Shown piece by piece: positions 14,851 to 22,875 of a stretch of DNA of 27,070 nt; the stretch's first letter is position 1, and the number at the start of each line of letters is the position of its first letter. Both the position numbers and the translations under genes were made by a program. The notes below the pieces were generated by a model, which did not search any database, was not told the DNA's origin, and saw only the letters and a program-made list of their open reading frames with translations. This DNA is from Acidimicrobiales bacterium (GTDB taxonomy: Bacteria; Actinomycetota; Acidimicrobiia; Acidimicrobiales; RAAP-2): the NCBI GenBank assembly GCA_030044045.1, contig JASHWO010000148.1, forward strand, positions 1 to 27,070. Direction: 5' to 3'.

Positions 14851-16083
14851 TCAGCCGAACGCCCCGGCGGCCCGAGCCCCGGCGATGCGCTCGGCGTCCC
14901 AGCCCAGCCGGTCCCGCAAGACCTCCTCGGTGTGCTGGCCCACGGTCGGGGCCCGGGACGGGCGGGGCAGGTCCTCGCCCACGAACTTGATCGGCCCGGG
15001 GAGCTCGTCGGCGCCGAGCGCCGCCGCCGGGTAGAGGGGGAAGCGGTCCTGGAACTGCGGGTCGTCCAGCAGCGTGCGGGGGGTGTTCACCGGGGCGATC
15101 GGCGTGTCGGCCCGCCCCCCGAGGGCCAGCCACTCGGCCGCCGTCCGGGTGGCGAAGATGGCCCGCAGCTCCCGCTGGAGCTCTCGGTTGCCCCGGGCGT
15201 GGTCGGCGAATTTCGACCCCGGCCAGCGCTCGAACAGGTCCATGCGGTCGACGGCCTGGCAGAAGTTCTTCCAGAAGGCCTGCTCGGAGGCCATGAAGAG
15301 CACGTGGCGGTCATCGGCCGTCCGGTAGACCTGGTAGCGGACGCCCTCCTTCATGCCGGCCGTGCCCGGGGCCCGGCGCTGGTAGCCGTCGGCCTCGTTC
15401 CCGGTGACCTCGTCCTCCGGGCGCTCGTAGGCCCGCCAGGTCTCGCTCCGGTACCAGTCCATGGCGGCGGCGGCGTCGGCCTGGGCGATCTCCAGGTACG
15501 ACCCCTCGCCGGTGGCCCGGGCCCGCACCACCGCGGCCAGGATGCCCAGGGCGCCGAAGAGGGGCCCGGCGTGGATGCCGATGGAGGCGTGCTCCGGCAG
15601 GTAGGCGAAGCCCTCCTCGTCCTCGGCCACGTCGACGATCCCGGCCCAGGTGTCGTAGGCGATGCCGTGGCTCGGGTAGTCCTTGTAGGGGCCGGTCATC
15701 CCGTAGCCGGAGATGGTGCAGAACACGATGCGGGGGTTGTCCCGCCGCAGGTCCTCGAAGCCCAGCCCCCGCCGGGCCAGGCCGCCCGGCCGCATGGCCT
15801 CCACCACCACGTCGGCCCCGGCGGCCAGCTGGCGGAAGACGCCCACGCCGGCCTCGGTGCGCAGGTCGAGCACCAGGCTGCGCTTGCCCCGGTTCACGTG
15901 GAGGTGCAGCAGGGAGACCCCCTCCACGATGGGCCAGGTCATCTCCCGGATGTAGTCGCCCTGGGGTGGCTCCACCTTCACCACGTCCGCCCCCAGGTCC
16001 ACCAGGGGCATGGTGACGGCCGCCGGGCCCAGGGCCGACGCTTCGACGATGCGGATGCCGTGGAGCGGCGGCGGCGTGGCCAT
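14851..16083 (-). CDS. Family III CoA-transferase (CaiB/BaiF/Frc type)
   Basis: This 410-residue protein has the normal family length and would move CoA between an acyl-CoA and a free carboxylic acid through an aspartyl-CoA anhydride. The N-terminus shows HGIRIVEASALGPAA, then LGADVVKVEPPQGD (residues 30-43) and NRGKRSLVLDLRTEAG (64-79). The catalytic Asp is probably Asp203 in EIAQADAAAAM, at the place of Asp169 in formyl-CoA transferase. ISGYGMTGPYKD (124-135) and the PIAPVNTP segment near residue 344 are also characteristic. The ATG at 16083 has AGGAGG 6 nt before it. A 19-bp palindrome lies 62 bp upstream of the start, so local control by a TetR-type regulator is likely. The neighbouring KstR2-like regulator and the VOC protein suggest a CoA-thioester catabolic setting. 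The acyl substrate cannot be predicted. Confidence 0.93.
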   Translation of the reverse strand: MATPPPLHGIRIVEASALGPAAVTMPLVDLGADVVKVEPPQGDYIREMTWPIVEGVSLLHLHVNRGKRSLVLDLRTEAGVGVFRQLAAGADVVVEAMRPGGLARRGLGFEDLRRDNPRIVFCTISGYGMTGPYKDYPSHGIAYDTWAGIVDVAEDEEGFAYLPEHASIGIHAGPLFGALGILAAVVRARATGEGSYLEIAQADAAAAMDWYRSETWRAYERPEDEVTGNEADGYQRRAPGTAGMKEGVRYQVYRTADDRHVLFMASEQAFWKNFCQAVDRMDLFERWPGSKFADHARGNRELQRELRAIFATRTAAEWLALGGRADTPIAPVNTPRTLLDDPQFQDRFPLYPAAALGADELPGPIKFVGEDLPRPSRAPTVGQHTEEVLRDRLGWDAERIAGARAAGAFG

Positions 16084-16144
16084 CGGGCCTCCTGGGGACG
16101 ATCAGCGGGACGGTTTTTTGCGGGGTCGACTGCGGGGCGATGGT

Positions 16145-16163
16145 ACCTGACGGTGCGTCAGGT
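16145..16163. promoter_or_regulatory. Palindromic operator candidate upstream of the CoA-transferase
   Basis: ACCTGACGGTGCGTCAGGT is a perfect inverted repeat of 7-bp arms around a 5-nt centre. It lies 62 bp upstream of the CoA-transferase start, where a repressor would act. The TGACG..CGTCA form is typical of TetR-family operators. It differs from the KstR2-like 14-mer, so a different regulator is expected. Confidence 0.55.
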
Positions 16164-16183
16164 CAGGTCGCTCGTCGGGTCAG

Positions 16184-16251
16184 GTCAGGCGGCGCGTCGG
16201 GTCGGGCTGCTCGCCGGGTCGGGCTGCTCGCCGGGTCAGGCGGCGCGTCGG
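16184..16251. repeat. 17-bp-period minisatellite (units B-A-A-B)
   Basis: Four contiguous 17-bp units occupy this stretch. The outer two (16184-16200, 16235-16251) are identical and read GTCAGGCGGCGCGTCGG. The inner two (16201-16217, 16218-16234) are identical and read GTCGGGCTGCTCGCCGG. A and B match at 13 of 17 positions. A GTCAG block flanks the array on both sides (16179-16183, 16252-16256), and a degenerate further unit (16257-16273) enters the last codons of the upstream gene. The period is not a multiple of three, so it is unlikely to be coding. Confidence 0.8.
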
Positions 16252-16252
16252 G

Positions 16253-17110
16253 TCAGGTCAGGCTGCTCATGGGGAAGTCGGCCGGTCCCTCGGCTTCCCG
16301 CTCCCAAGGCCCCTCGGGGACCGTCCCCACCGCCACGCCGTCGGGGACCGGCACCGGCTGCACCACGTCGCCCTCGGTCATCACCACCGGCAGCCGGGCC
16401 AGCCAGGACTCGCCCGACTCGCCCAGCAGGTGGTCGTCGCCGTCGGTGCCATCGCCGTCCCCGTCGCGGCGGCTGAACACGCCGATCGCCGTGGGGGTGG
16501 CGCCGCAGAGGCCGTCGTCGCCCACCCAGGGGACGGGCACGTCGCAGCGGAGCACCAGCCCCGACCCGGCGGGGTGGAGCCGCTCGAGGATGCCCACCCA
16601 GAGCTCGGGCACCCCCACCACCACGCCGCTCCGGCCGTCGGCAGTGAGCTGCCAGTCGCCCACCACCCCCCGGGTGCCGGTCACCACGAAGTGCCGGGAG
16701 GTCCCGAACTGGAGGCTGACCGCCGGGACGGTCCAGGGCAGCAGCAGGAGCCGGACCACCTCGCGGCGGACGGCCACCCGCACCGGCCGGCCGGCCACGG
16801 TGAGCGGCCGCAACCCCATCACCAGGTACTCCTCCGCCGCCACCGGCGAGGCGCAGTCGTCGACCTCCTCCGCCGCCTCCTCGATCAGCCAGGGGTCGTC
16901 GCGGGCCACGGTGAACACCCGGCCGCCGCTGGCTGCCACCTGCTGCATCAGCCCGTGCAGCCCGTCGGCCTTCTGCTGGAGGACGACGCGGGGCAGGCGG
17001 CGCTGGCCGACGGCCAACACCTCCCGGCCGGCGGTGTCGCTGGCCAGGGCGAAGCGGCCCGACTCGAGCACGGCTCGCTCGAGCAGGGTGCTGGGCATGT
17101 AGCTGAACAT
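16253..17110 (-). CDS. Hypothetical protein, 285 residues, with acidic low-complexity insert
   Basis: I do not recognise this family. The protein is mostly beta-strand-like with alternating hydrophobic residues, for example VRVAVRREVVRLLLLPW and HFVVTGTRGVVGDWQL, and no signal peptide or clear membrane helix. An acidic, Asp/Gly-rich stretch (DGDGDGTDGDDHLLGESGES, about residues 219-238) looks disordered. The coding frame is chosen over a competing Arg/Gly-rich frame on the same strand (16236-17201) because its composition is balanced and it starts properly at MFSYMPSTL. AAAGGGG and GGGG stretches precede the ATG at 17110. The frame is open to 17176. The last codons overlap the end of the minisatellite. 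It is flanked by the CoA-transferase and vapC, with no tight coupling to either. The 203-bp gap upstream contains a CGTGCC/GGCACG hairpin (17148-17163) and no other gene. Confidence 0.72.
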   Translation of the reverse strand: MFSYMPSTLLERAVLESGRFALASDTAGREVLAVGQRRLPRVVLQQKADGLHGLMQQVAASGGRVFTVARDDPWLIEEAAEEVDDCASPVAAEEYLVMGLRPLTVAGRPVRVAVRREVVRLLLLPWTVPAVSLQFGTSRHFVVTGTRGVVGDWQLTADGRSGVVVGVPELWVGILERLHPAGSGLVLRCDVPVPWVGDDGLCGATPTAIGVFSRRDGDGDGTDGDDHLLGESGESWLARLPVVMTEGDVVQPVPVPDGVAVGTVPEGPWEREAEGPADFPMSSLT

Positions 17111-17267
17111 CCCCGCTGCCCCTTTCACCTCCGGCGCCACCGTCCCGCGTGCCCTGCGGCACGCCGGGCGGGACACCCCCTCCGCAGCGCGTACCTGCCA
17201 CTATCCCAGGTTCCGGGCCGTCTGGCCAGGGGTCGTGCCCTGGCGGGGCCCCGCCCGGTGTGGTCGA

Positions 17268-17304
17268 CCGGTCGGCGCGGCGGCGCTGGCGCGGCGCCGA
17301 CCGG
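17268..17304 (-). terminator. Terminator-like hairpin after vapC
   Basis: Eleven bases (17268-17278, CCGGTCGGCGC) pair perfectly with 17294-17304 (GCGCCGACCGG) across a 15-nt loop. It starts 9 bp after the vapC stop in the direction of transcription. There is no T-tract, but the stem is very stable and well placed to end the vapBC transcript. Confidence 0.5.
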
Positions 17305-17313
17305 CGTGGGGCG

Positions 17314-17748
17314 TCAGGCTCCCGGACGCGGCCGTGGGCGCACTACGTCGACGTCGGTCGTGGCGAAGTCCTCACCGATGCACAGCACCGGGTGCCCGGC
17401 TCGCTCGGCGAGGGCGTACGTGAAGCAGTCGCCGAAATTCAGGCCCGCTGGGTGACGTCCCTTGCCGTACCGACGCCAGCCGCTGAGGGCGCGTCCGGCC
17501 TGATCCTCGTCGACGGGCACGATGTCGATCCTGGCGTCCCGAACGAAACGTTCGACGACGTCCTGTCCGGCGGGCCACAACCTCGCCTCGACGACGATGC
17601 CCAGTTCGACGCGGATGGCGGCCGACATCAGCCGGCTGTCGGCGCGCTCCAGGGCTGCCACGAGGTCTTCACCTCCCGGCTCGCCGAAGATGATCGCCAC
17701 GGCCGCCGAGGTGTCCACGACCAGGCTCCTCGACAGTGGTCCGGTCAA
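17314..17748 (-). CDS. vapC: VapC-type PIN-domain ribonuclease toxin
   Basis: This is a toxin endonuclease of a type II toxin-antitoxin pair; VapC proteins cut tRNA or rRNA. Counting from the TTG at 17748 (144 residues), the four acidic PIN positions are visible: Asp12 in [10 protein letters not shown], Glu49 in RVELGI, Asp107 in [12 protein letters not shown] and Asp127 with Asp132 in EDFATTDV. The TTG start overlaps the vapB stop by 3 bp and keeps the first beta-strand (SLVVD). A GTG at 17718 has a good GAGGAG Shine-Dalgarno 7 nt upstream and gives a 134-residue form, but it removes most of the first strand. The true start is therefore uncertain. The pairing with the antitoxin is clear. A strong hairpin follows the stop. 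Confidence 0.92.
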   Translation of the reverse strand: MTGPLSRSLVVDTSAAVAIIFGEPGGEDLVAALERADSRLMSAAIRVELGIVVEARLWPAGQDVVERFVRDARIDIVPVDEDQAGRALSGWRRYGKGRHPAGLNFGDCFTYALAERAGHPVLCIGEDFATTDVDVVRPRPRPGA

Positions 17749-17996
17749 CGCGGCAGGCCGGTCTCGTCGTAGCCGACGATCTCCTCCGGCGTCCTGGGAT
17801 CGGTGATCCGCAAGGTCGCCACGTCGGACGCCAGGTGCATGAGGCGTGCGCTCATGCTCGTCCCGAGCCGACCGTGTTGGCGCGCCAACCGTTCTTTCAG
17901 CGCCACCACGACGGCCTCGGTCAGGGTCTCGCCCGTCTCGGAGGCCAGCTCCCTGGCGAGCCGGTCCGCCTCGTCGCTCTTGATGCTCAAGGCCAT
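17745..17996 (-). CDS. vapB: VapB-type antitoxin (Rv0623-like/PSK transcription factor family)
   Basis: This 83-residue antitoxin begins [18 protein letters not shown] and continues [17 protein letters not shown], the hallmark of the Rv0623-like antitoxins (mycobacterial VapB30 group). The N-terminal half forms the DNA-binding ribbon-helix-helix dimer. The C-terminal half, with [21 protein letters not shown], should wrap the toxin and block its active site. The ATG at 17996 is chosen for family fit. Longer forms in the same frame (to 18173) are Pro/Arg-rich and would cross the promoter. No Shine-Dalgarno is present, but a TATACT box ends 6 nt upstream, so the mRNA is probably leaderless. Antitoxin and toxin are cotranscribed with overlapping ends, and the pair probably represses its own promoter. 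Confidence 0.93.
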   Translation of the reverse strand: MALSIKSDEADRLARELASETGETLTEAVVVALKERLARQHGRLGTSMSARLMHLASDVATLRITDPRTPEEIVGYDETGLPR

Positions 17997-18011
17997 GGAA
18001 GAAGTATATAC
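17997..18011 (-). promoter_or_regulatory. vapBC promoter with -10 TATACT and palindromic operator
   Basis: On the minus strand TATACT (18008-18003) lies 6 nt before the vapB ATG, which predicts a leaderless transcript. It overlaps the perfect 8-bp palindrome GTATATAC (18004-18011), a likely autorepression site. The surrounding 18000-18030 stretch is clearly AT-rich against its neighbours. Confidence 0.6.
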
Positions 18012-18036
18012 GTCAGTAAATATTTCTACCACAGGG

Positions 18037-19647
18037 TCAGGCCGGGGTGGCGCGGCCGCCGGCGCGCTGGGCGGCGGTGAGCCGGCGGGCCTGGCCGGGC
18101 TCCTGCACCGGCATGTGCTGGACCTTCGGGAGGGGGTAGGCCGGCTGCTTTGTTGTGTACTCCAGGATGTCACCCTCGGTGGCGCCCAGGGCCTTGACCT
18201 TGGCCATCGAGTCCTGCGAGGTGGAGGGGAGCACCGGCCGCGCCGTGACCGCCTGCTGCATGTGCAGGGTGCCGGTCAGGTCGCCCACCGTCCGGCGGCG
18301 CCAGGCCGAGATGTTCGGGGCCCGCACGCCGAAGCGCTCCTCCAGGAACCGGAGCTGGGAGGTGTGGTCGAACGTCTCCGAACAGACGTAGCCGCCCCGG
18401 CTGAACGGCGAGAGCACCAGCATGGGCACCCGGAAGCCCAGCCCGACCGGGCCGTCCAGCCCCTGGGCGGTCGAGGGGAGCGGCTGGGTGGTCACGTACT
18501 CGCCGGGGGTGCCGGGAGGGGCCACCGGCGGGGGGACGTGGTCGAAGAAACCGTCGTTCTCGTCGTACATGTGGAACAGCACCGTCTTGGACCAGACCTC
18601 GGGGTTGGCTACCAGCGTCTGGAGCACCTGGTCGGTGAGCCACTCCCCGAGGGCCGGCGGGGACGGCGGGTGCTCGTCGTAGCCGAGGGGCGGGATGATC
18701 CAGCTCACCGCCGGGAGCGTCCCCTGGCGCACGTCGGTCACGAAGTCGTCGGGGTAGATGGGCGAGAACGCCTGCTGGTAGATGGCCGACGCCGGGTTCG
18801 AGTACTGCGAGAAGTAAGGGAGCACCGAGTCGGTGATGCCCAGCACGTCGGGGTTCGACGGCTGGTAGGGCGTGCCCTGGGGGTTGTAGACCTTCCAGCT
18901 CACCCCGGCGTCCTCCAGGACCTCGGGCATGGTGGGCCAGTCCACGCTGTACCGGGCTGTCGGCGAGGAGTTGGTGACCAGCACCGGACCGCCGTGGGCC
19001 CCGCTCGGGTCGACCGTGCCCGACACGGCCATCAGCCGGTTCGGATGGGTGGGGCCCAGCACCGAGCAGTGGTAGCCGTCGCAGATGGTGAAGGCGTCGG
19101 CCAGCGCGTAGTAGTAGGGGAGGTCGGCCCGCGTGTAGTAGCCCATGGTGAGCGTCCCGTAGGTGGGCCCCTCGTATGTCGGCGAGGTGTGGACCTCCAC
19201 GAAGGCGTCCATCGTCCCGCCGGCCCGGCAGCGGTGCTGGGGCAGCCAGTTGTGCGTGAGGTCGTGGGTGCACTCGGCCAGGCCGGTGCTGACGTCCAGG
19301 TGGAAGGGGAGCTGGCGGCCGTGGGGCGGCCGGGTGGTGTTGGCCGGGTACGGCTGGGAGAAGGCGCCCAGGCTGCCCCGGGGATGGTCGTCGAACCCCC
19401 GCACCCCCCGGTAGGTGCCGTAGTAGTGGTCGAAGGAGCGGTTCTCCTGCATCAGGAAGATCACGTGCTCCACCGCGCCCAGGTCGGATCCGGCCGGTGG
19501 CACGGCGGCCGCCCGCTGCACGGTCGAGGCGGCAGCGCTGGGCAGCCGTCCCCCGGCGGCCACCAGGGCGGTGCCGGCGGCCATGGCCGAGGCCAGGAAC
19601 CGCCGGCGGTCGAAGGTCGCCCCCCACGTCTCGCCGCCCTGCCGCAT
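18037..19647 (-). CDS. Tat-secreted phospholipase C-like phosphoesterase (PF04185 family)
   Basis: This 536-residue phosphoesterase is similar in size to mycobacterial PlcA-D. The N-terminus is a twin-arginine signal: RRRFLA at residues 14-19, then a hydrophobic stretch and an Ala-rich cleavage region near 37-48. The mature enzyme starts at about [19 protein letters not shown] (59-77), the family signature, in which Glu68 and Asn69 belong to the metal/phosphate site. GPTHPNRLM and [14 protein letters not shown] are the other conserved blocks. The family hydrolyses phospholipids, phosphocholine compounds or phosphate monoesters (AcpA type). Which of these applies cannot be decided. The ATG at 19647 has AGAGGGGG about 8 nt upstream. 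It is exported folded, so it acts at or outside the cell surface. It lies 56 bp after the SDR stop on the same strand. Confidence 0.92.
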   Translation of the reverse strand: MRQGGETWGATFDRRRFLASAMAAGTALVAAGGRLPSAAASTVQRAAAVPPAGSDLGAVEHVIFLMQENRSFDHYYGTYRGVRGFDDHPRGSLGAFSQPYPANTTRPPHGRQLPFHLDVSTGLAECTHDLTHNWLPQHRCRAGGTMDAFVEVHTSPTYEGPTYGTLTMGYYTRADLPYYYALADAFTICDGYHCSVLGPTHPNRLMAVSGTVDPSGAHGGPVLVTNSSPTARYSVDWPTMPEVLEDAGVSWKVYNPQGTPYQPSNPDVLGITDSVLPYFSQYSNPASAIYQQAFSPIYPDDFVTDVRQGTLPAVSWIIPPLGYDEHPPSPPALGEWLTDQVLQTLVANPEVWSKTVLFHMYDENDGFFDHVPPPVAPPGTPGEYVTTQPLPSTAQGLDGPVGLGFRVPMLVLSPFSRGGYVCSETFDHTSQLRFLEERFGVRAPNISAWRRRTVGDLTGTLHMQQAVTARPVLPSTSQDSMAKVKALGATEGDILEYTTKQPAYPLPKVQHMPVQEPGQARRLTAAQRAGGRATPA

Positions 19648-19703
19648 CGTGCCTGCCCCCTCTGCTCGCCGCCGTGTGGGGCCATTGTGCCCCGCCGGGT
19701 GGG

Positions 19704-20492
19704 TCAGAGGTCGGGCAGGCCCAGGTCGAGGTTCGGCGTGTCCAGGCCGCCGTCGGCCTCCAGCACCTTGCCGGTGAGGAACGAGGCTGCCGGTGAGGCC
19801 AGGAACAGCACCGTGGTGGCGATCTCCTCGGGCTCGGCGATCCGCCGGAGCGGGGTGGCCTGCTCCATGGCCGTCCGCAGCTCGTCGCTCTGGAGCACCA
19901 CGTCCAGGGCCGAGGTGGCGGCCGAGCCCACGGCCACGGCATTGACCCGGATGCGGGGGGCCAGATCCCGAGCGGCCAGCCGGGTGTAGTGGGCCAGGGC
20001 CGCCTTGGCCGTGCCGTAGGCCAGGTAGCCGCGGCCGGCGGTGCGCCCCATCACCGAGGAGACGTTCACCACCGCCCCGCCCCCTGCGGCCAGCAGGTGG
20101 GGGACGGCCGCCCGTACCAGGGCGTGGGCGGTGGCCACGTTGAAGTGGAACGCCTGTTCCAGATAGCGGGGCGAGGTGTCGAGGAGCGGCCGGGGCATGG
20201 TCCCGCCCAGGTTGTTCACCACCACGTCGAGGCGGCCCAGCTCCTCCCGGGCCGTGCCGGCCAGCGCCGCCACGGCGTCGAGGTCGGACAGGTCGGCGGC
20301 CACCACCACGGCCCGCTGCCCGGCCGCCGCTACCTGCTCGGCCACCGCCACCAGCTGGTCCCCGGAGCGGGCCGCCACCACCACGTCGGCACCGGCCTCG
20401 GCCAGGCCCACGGCGACGGCCGCCCCGATGCCCCGGCCGGCCCCGGTCACCACGGCGACCCGGCCGTCCAGGCGGAAGCGGTCGAGGATCAC
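19704..20492 (-). CDS. Short-chain dehydrogenase/reductase (classical SDR)
   Basis: This 262-residue NAD(P)-dependent oxidoreductase has the cofactor motif TGAGRGIG at residues 16-23, NNLGG at 93-97 in place of NNAGG, the catalytic Asn118 region (FHFNVATA), Ser145/146, and the YxxxK pair Tyr159 and Lys163 (YGTAKAAL). The end [16 protein letters not shown] is the usual SDR closing motif. ARSGDQL after the second strand has no Asp at the 2'-OH position, which leans towards NADP(H), though this is a weak inference. The GTG at 20492 is preferred because the protein then begins directly at [16 protein letters not shown]. The longer open frame to 20702 covers the divergent gene. The substrate is unknown; 3-hydroxyacyl, steroid and sugar alcohol types all share these motifs. 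Confidence 0.91.
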   Translation of the reverse strand: MILDRFRLDGRVAVVTGAGRGIGAAVAVGLAEAGADVVVAARSGDQLVAVAEQVAAAGQRAVVVAADLSDLDAVAALAGTAREELGRLDVVVNNLGGTMPRPLLDTSPRYLEQAFHFNVATAHALVRAAVPHLLAAGGGAVVNVSSVMGRTAGRGYLAYGTAKAALAHYTRLAARDLAPRIRVNAVAVGSAATSALDVVLQSDELRTAMEQATPLRRIAEPEEIATTVLFLASPAASFLTGKVLEADGGLDTPNLDLGLPDL

Positions 20493-20537
20493 CGGCGGCG
20501 GGACCGGTACCGGTCGTCGGGAGGCACGCCGGGACAG

Positions 20538-20543
20538 TAGCGT
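20538..20543 (+). promoter_or_regulatory. Candidate -10 element (TAGCGT) for the phosphoribosyltransferase gene
   Basis: TAGCGT lies 12 nt before the TTG start at 20556. It overlaps TACTGT on the minus strand (20539-20534), which could serve the SDR gene, so the two divergent promoters may share this 63-bp gap. Confidence 0.3.
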
Positions 20544-20555
20544 CCCGACCCCTAC

Positions 20556-21203
20556 TTGCGTCCCACCGCTGGCGGCCGCGAGAGTCTGCCCATCGCCGCC
20601 GAACGTACGTACCGAGCTGCCGTGGGATCCCAAGCCGTCGACCTCCCGCTGGTGCGGGTGGCCGACGGGCTGACCATCGCCCTCCTGATCTGTGTCGACC
20701 ACGGCCTGGGCTTCTCGGCCCGGGCCGGCCGGGAGCTGGCCGAGCGCCTGGCCCCCGAGGTGCCCGAGGTGGTGGTATCGGTGGCCACCATGGGCATCCC
20801 CCTAGCCATGGAGGTCACCCGAGCCCTGGGGCTGGACGACTACGTGATCCTCCACAAGACGCCGAAGATCCACCTGGGCGACACCTACGTCGAGCCGGTG
20901 CGTTCCATCACCACCGGCTCGACGCAGACCCTGCGCCTGGACCCCCGGCGGGTCGAGGCGGTCCGGGGCCGCCGGGTGGCGGTGGTCGATGACGTGATCC
21001 CCACCGGCGGCTCACTGCTGGCCGCGCTGCGGTTGCTGCGCCGGGTCGGCGCCGAGCCGGTGGTCGTCGGGGCCTTCCTCACCGAGGGTGCCGAGTGGCG
21101 GGCCTCGCTCGGCCCCGACGCCGCCCGGGTCCGCTCCCTCGGCTCGGTGCCCCTCTTCCGTGACGGCCCCGGCGGGGAGCTGGTGGAGGACTGGGGGGCC
21201 TGA
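20556..21203 (+). CDS. Purine-type phosphoribosyltransferase
   Basis: This 215-residue type I phosphoribosyltransferase joins a base to PRPP. The PRPP-binding motif [13 protein letters not shown] is at residues 141-153, with the paired acidic residues Asp145 and Asp146. [16 protein letters not shown] (77-92) resembles the region of adenine and xanthine phosphoribosyltransferases that precedes the flexible loop. [28 protein letters not shown] (about 18-45) looks like the N-terminal part of adenine/guanine phosphoribosyltransferase-like proteins, so the start must lie before it. The TTG at 20556 is the only start codon there after the in-frame stop at 20538. No Shine-Dalgarno is visible. The nearby nucleobase permease and adenosine deaminase support a purine salvage role. 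The base specificity is not proven. The 166-bp gap to the convergent permease is GC-rich, with no gene visible. Confidence 0.86.
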   Translation: MRPTAGGRESLPIAAERTYRAAVGSQAVDLPLVRVADGLTIALLICVDHGLGFSARAGRELAERLAPEVPEVVVSVATMGIPLAMEVTRALGLDDYVILHKTPKIHLGDTYVEPVRSITTGSTQTLRLDPRRVEAVRGRRVAVVDDVIPTGGSLLAALRLLRRVGAEPVVVGAFLTEGAEWRASLGPDAARVRSLGSVPLFRDGPGGELVEDWGA

Positions 21204-21369
21204 GGGCCGCCGGCCGCCGGTGGGTGAGCCGGCCACACCCGGGCGCGGCCGGTACCCGCGCCGGCGAGGGCCGGAGCCGCCGTCCAGCGCCACCGGTGCC
21301 GGCTGTTGGGTCCGACCGGCGACCAATGCCTGCCGCGCGACGGCCGGTGCTCGCCGCTCGGGCGTTCGG

Positions 21370-22851
21370 CTACGCCGGCCCGGCGGCCAGCAATTCGTCC
21401 TGGCGGTCGGCCTGCGCCCGCACGCTGCGCCAGGCCAGCACCAGGTAGGCCAGCCCGCCGCCGGCCATCCCGGTGAAGACGCTGAAGTCGGCACCGCCGG
21501 TGTGCACGGTGATCGGGTTGACCCAGCTCGGCACGTGGAAGGTGGTCGCCAGGGCCGAGAGGGCGCAGACCATCCCGAAGAGCTGGGCCGCCACGGCCGG
21601 CCAGTGCACGCCGCCGGCCGACCAGTAGAGGGACCCCCGGTCGGTCCGCTGCAGCTCGCCGGGCACGTAGCGGAAGCGCCGGAGCCCCCAGTCCACCAGG
21701 AAGATGGCCGACCAGGGGGCGATCCAGACGATCACCATGTCCACGAAGTCCACCAGGAAGTTGCTGAAGGAGAGGCTGAAGATCGCCCACATGGTGACGA
21801 CCAGGGCGATGGCGCAGTCGATCAGCACGGCCCCGGAGCGCCGCACGTTGGCCCCCACCGCCTGGAGCGTCACGCCGGAGGAGTACATGTCCAGGCTGTT
21901 GATGGCGAAGAGCTGGACGATGGCGAACAGGAGGAACACCACCACGAACCACCCCGGGATGACGTGCTGGTGAGCCAGCGGCAGGAAGCCGCCGATCCCG
22001 GTGCCCAGGCCGGTGATGAAGGTCCCGACCGCCGCACCGAGCGCCATGACCAGGATCTCGGGCACCGCCGTCCCCAGGAACACCCAGCCCACGATGGCCC
22101 GCCGGGAGGCGTCGGGCGGGCAGTAGCGGGTGTAGTCGTTGCCGTTCTCGGTCCAACCGAGACCGGCCAGCGCGATGGTGAAGGCCAGGCCGGCCAGGTA
22201 CGTCTGCCAGCCCGCCCCGTGGGCCACCCCGTGGACGGTGGCGTGGGGGACGGCGAAGCCGAGCAGCACGGCGAAGAGCACCACGAACGGGACGGCCAGG
22301 ATCCGGAGGGTCTTGACGATGGTGGCGTGCCCCAGGAAGGGGAGCACCCCCTGGACCAGCACGGCCAGGAGCACGAAGGCCACCTTGGCCGGGTCACCGG
22401 GGGTGAAGCCGGCCTTGACGTCGAGCACCAGGGCCGCCCCCACGATCAGGATCAGCCCTTCGACCTCGAACCCGATCTGGGTGATCCAGTTCAGGAAGGC
22501 CACCCCCCGGGAGCCGCGGGGGCCGAAGCCGGCCCGGTTGATGCCGAACACGGTGGTGCCGGCCAGCGGGCCCTGGAGGCTGAACACCCCGAGCAGGAGG
22601 AAGGAGAGGTTGCCGATGACGATGAGGCTGATCGCCTGGGCGAAGGTGAACCCGAAGGTCATCAGGATGGCGCCGTAGACGAAGTACTCGATCTGGACGC
22701 TGGCCCCCGCCCACATCCCGCCCACGTCACGGGGCCGGGCCCATCGCTCGGTCAGCGGGATGAAGTCGGTGCCGTGCTGCTCGACGTGGAACGCCCGGTC
22801 AGCCTCCGGCAGCGCCGCCGTGCCGGTCCCGGTCTCAACTGCCGTCGCCAC
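21370..22851 (-). CDS. NCS1-family nucleobase permease (cytosine/purine/allantoin/uracil type)
   Basis: This 493-residue integral membrane transporter has about 12 hydrophobic helices, as expected for the nucleobase-cation symporter-1 family. Characteristic segments are the N-terminal RWARPRDVGGMWAGASVQIEYFV, where Trp-rich helix 1 starts, SLQGPLAGTTVFGINRAGFG, and GLGWTENGNDYTRYCPPDASRR in the middle. The last resembles the sodium- and substrate-site region of CodB/Mhp1-like proteins. The GTG at 22851 has GAGGAGGG close upstream. The adenosine deaminase gene ends 25 bp upstream of this start on the same strand, so the two are probably one transcript. The substrate is most likely a purine or pyrimidine base, given the neighbours. 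Allantoin or hydantoin cannot be excluded. Confidence 0.92.
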   Translation of the reverse strand: MATAVETGTGTAALPEADRAFHVEQHGTDFIPLTERWARPRDVGGMWAGASVQIEYFVYGAILMTFGFTFAQAISLIVIGNLSFLLLGVFSLQGPLAGTTVFGINRAGFGPRGSRGVAFLNWITQIGFEVEGLILIVGAALVLDVKAGFTPGDPAKVAFVLLAVLVQGVLPFLGHATIVKTLRILAVPFVVLFAVLLGFAVPHATVHGVAHGAGWQTYLAGLAFTIALAGLGWTENGNDYTRYCPPDASRRAIVGWVFLGTAVPEILVMALGAAVGTFITGLGTGIGGFLPLAHQHVIPGWFVVVFLLFAIVQLFAINSLDMYSSGVTLQAVGANVRRSGAVLIDCAIALVVTMWAIFSLSFSNFLVDFVDMVIVWIAPWSAIFLVDWGLRRFRYVPGELQRTDRGSLYWSAGGVHWPAVAAQLFGMVCALSALATTFHVPSWVNPITVHTGGADFSVFTGMAGGGLAYLVLAWRSVRAQADRQDELLAAGPA

Positions 22852-22875
22852 TGGCCCTCCTCGTCTCGGGCGCCG

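Noticed and set aside
16112..16122. Short T-run upstream of the CoA-transferase as an intrinsic terminator
   Set aside because: No stem precedes the T-run on the plus strand, and on the minus strand it would lie inside the CoA-transferase leader.
16179..16273. Repeat array as a CRISPR
   Set aside because: Units are 17 bp, contiguous, and have no unique spacers. No cas gene is in the window.
16236..17201. Alternative minus-strand frame over the unrecognised protein (321 residues)
   Set aside because: Arg/Gly/Pro-rich with no hydrophobic pattern. The other frame has balanced composition and a plausible start at 17110.
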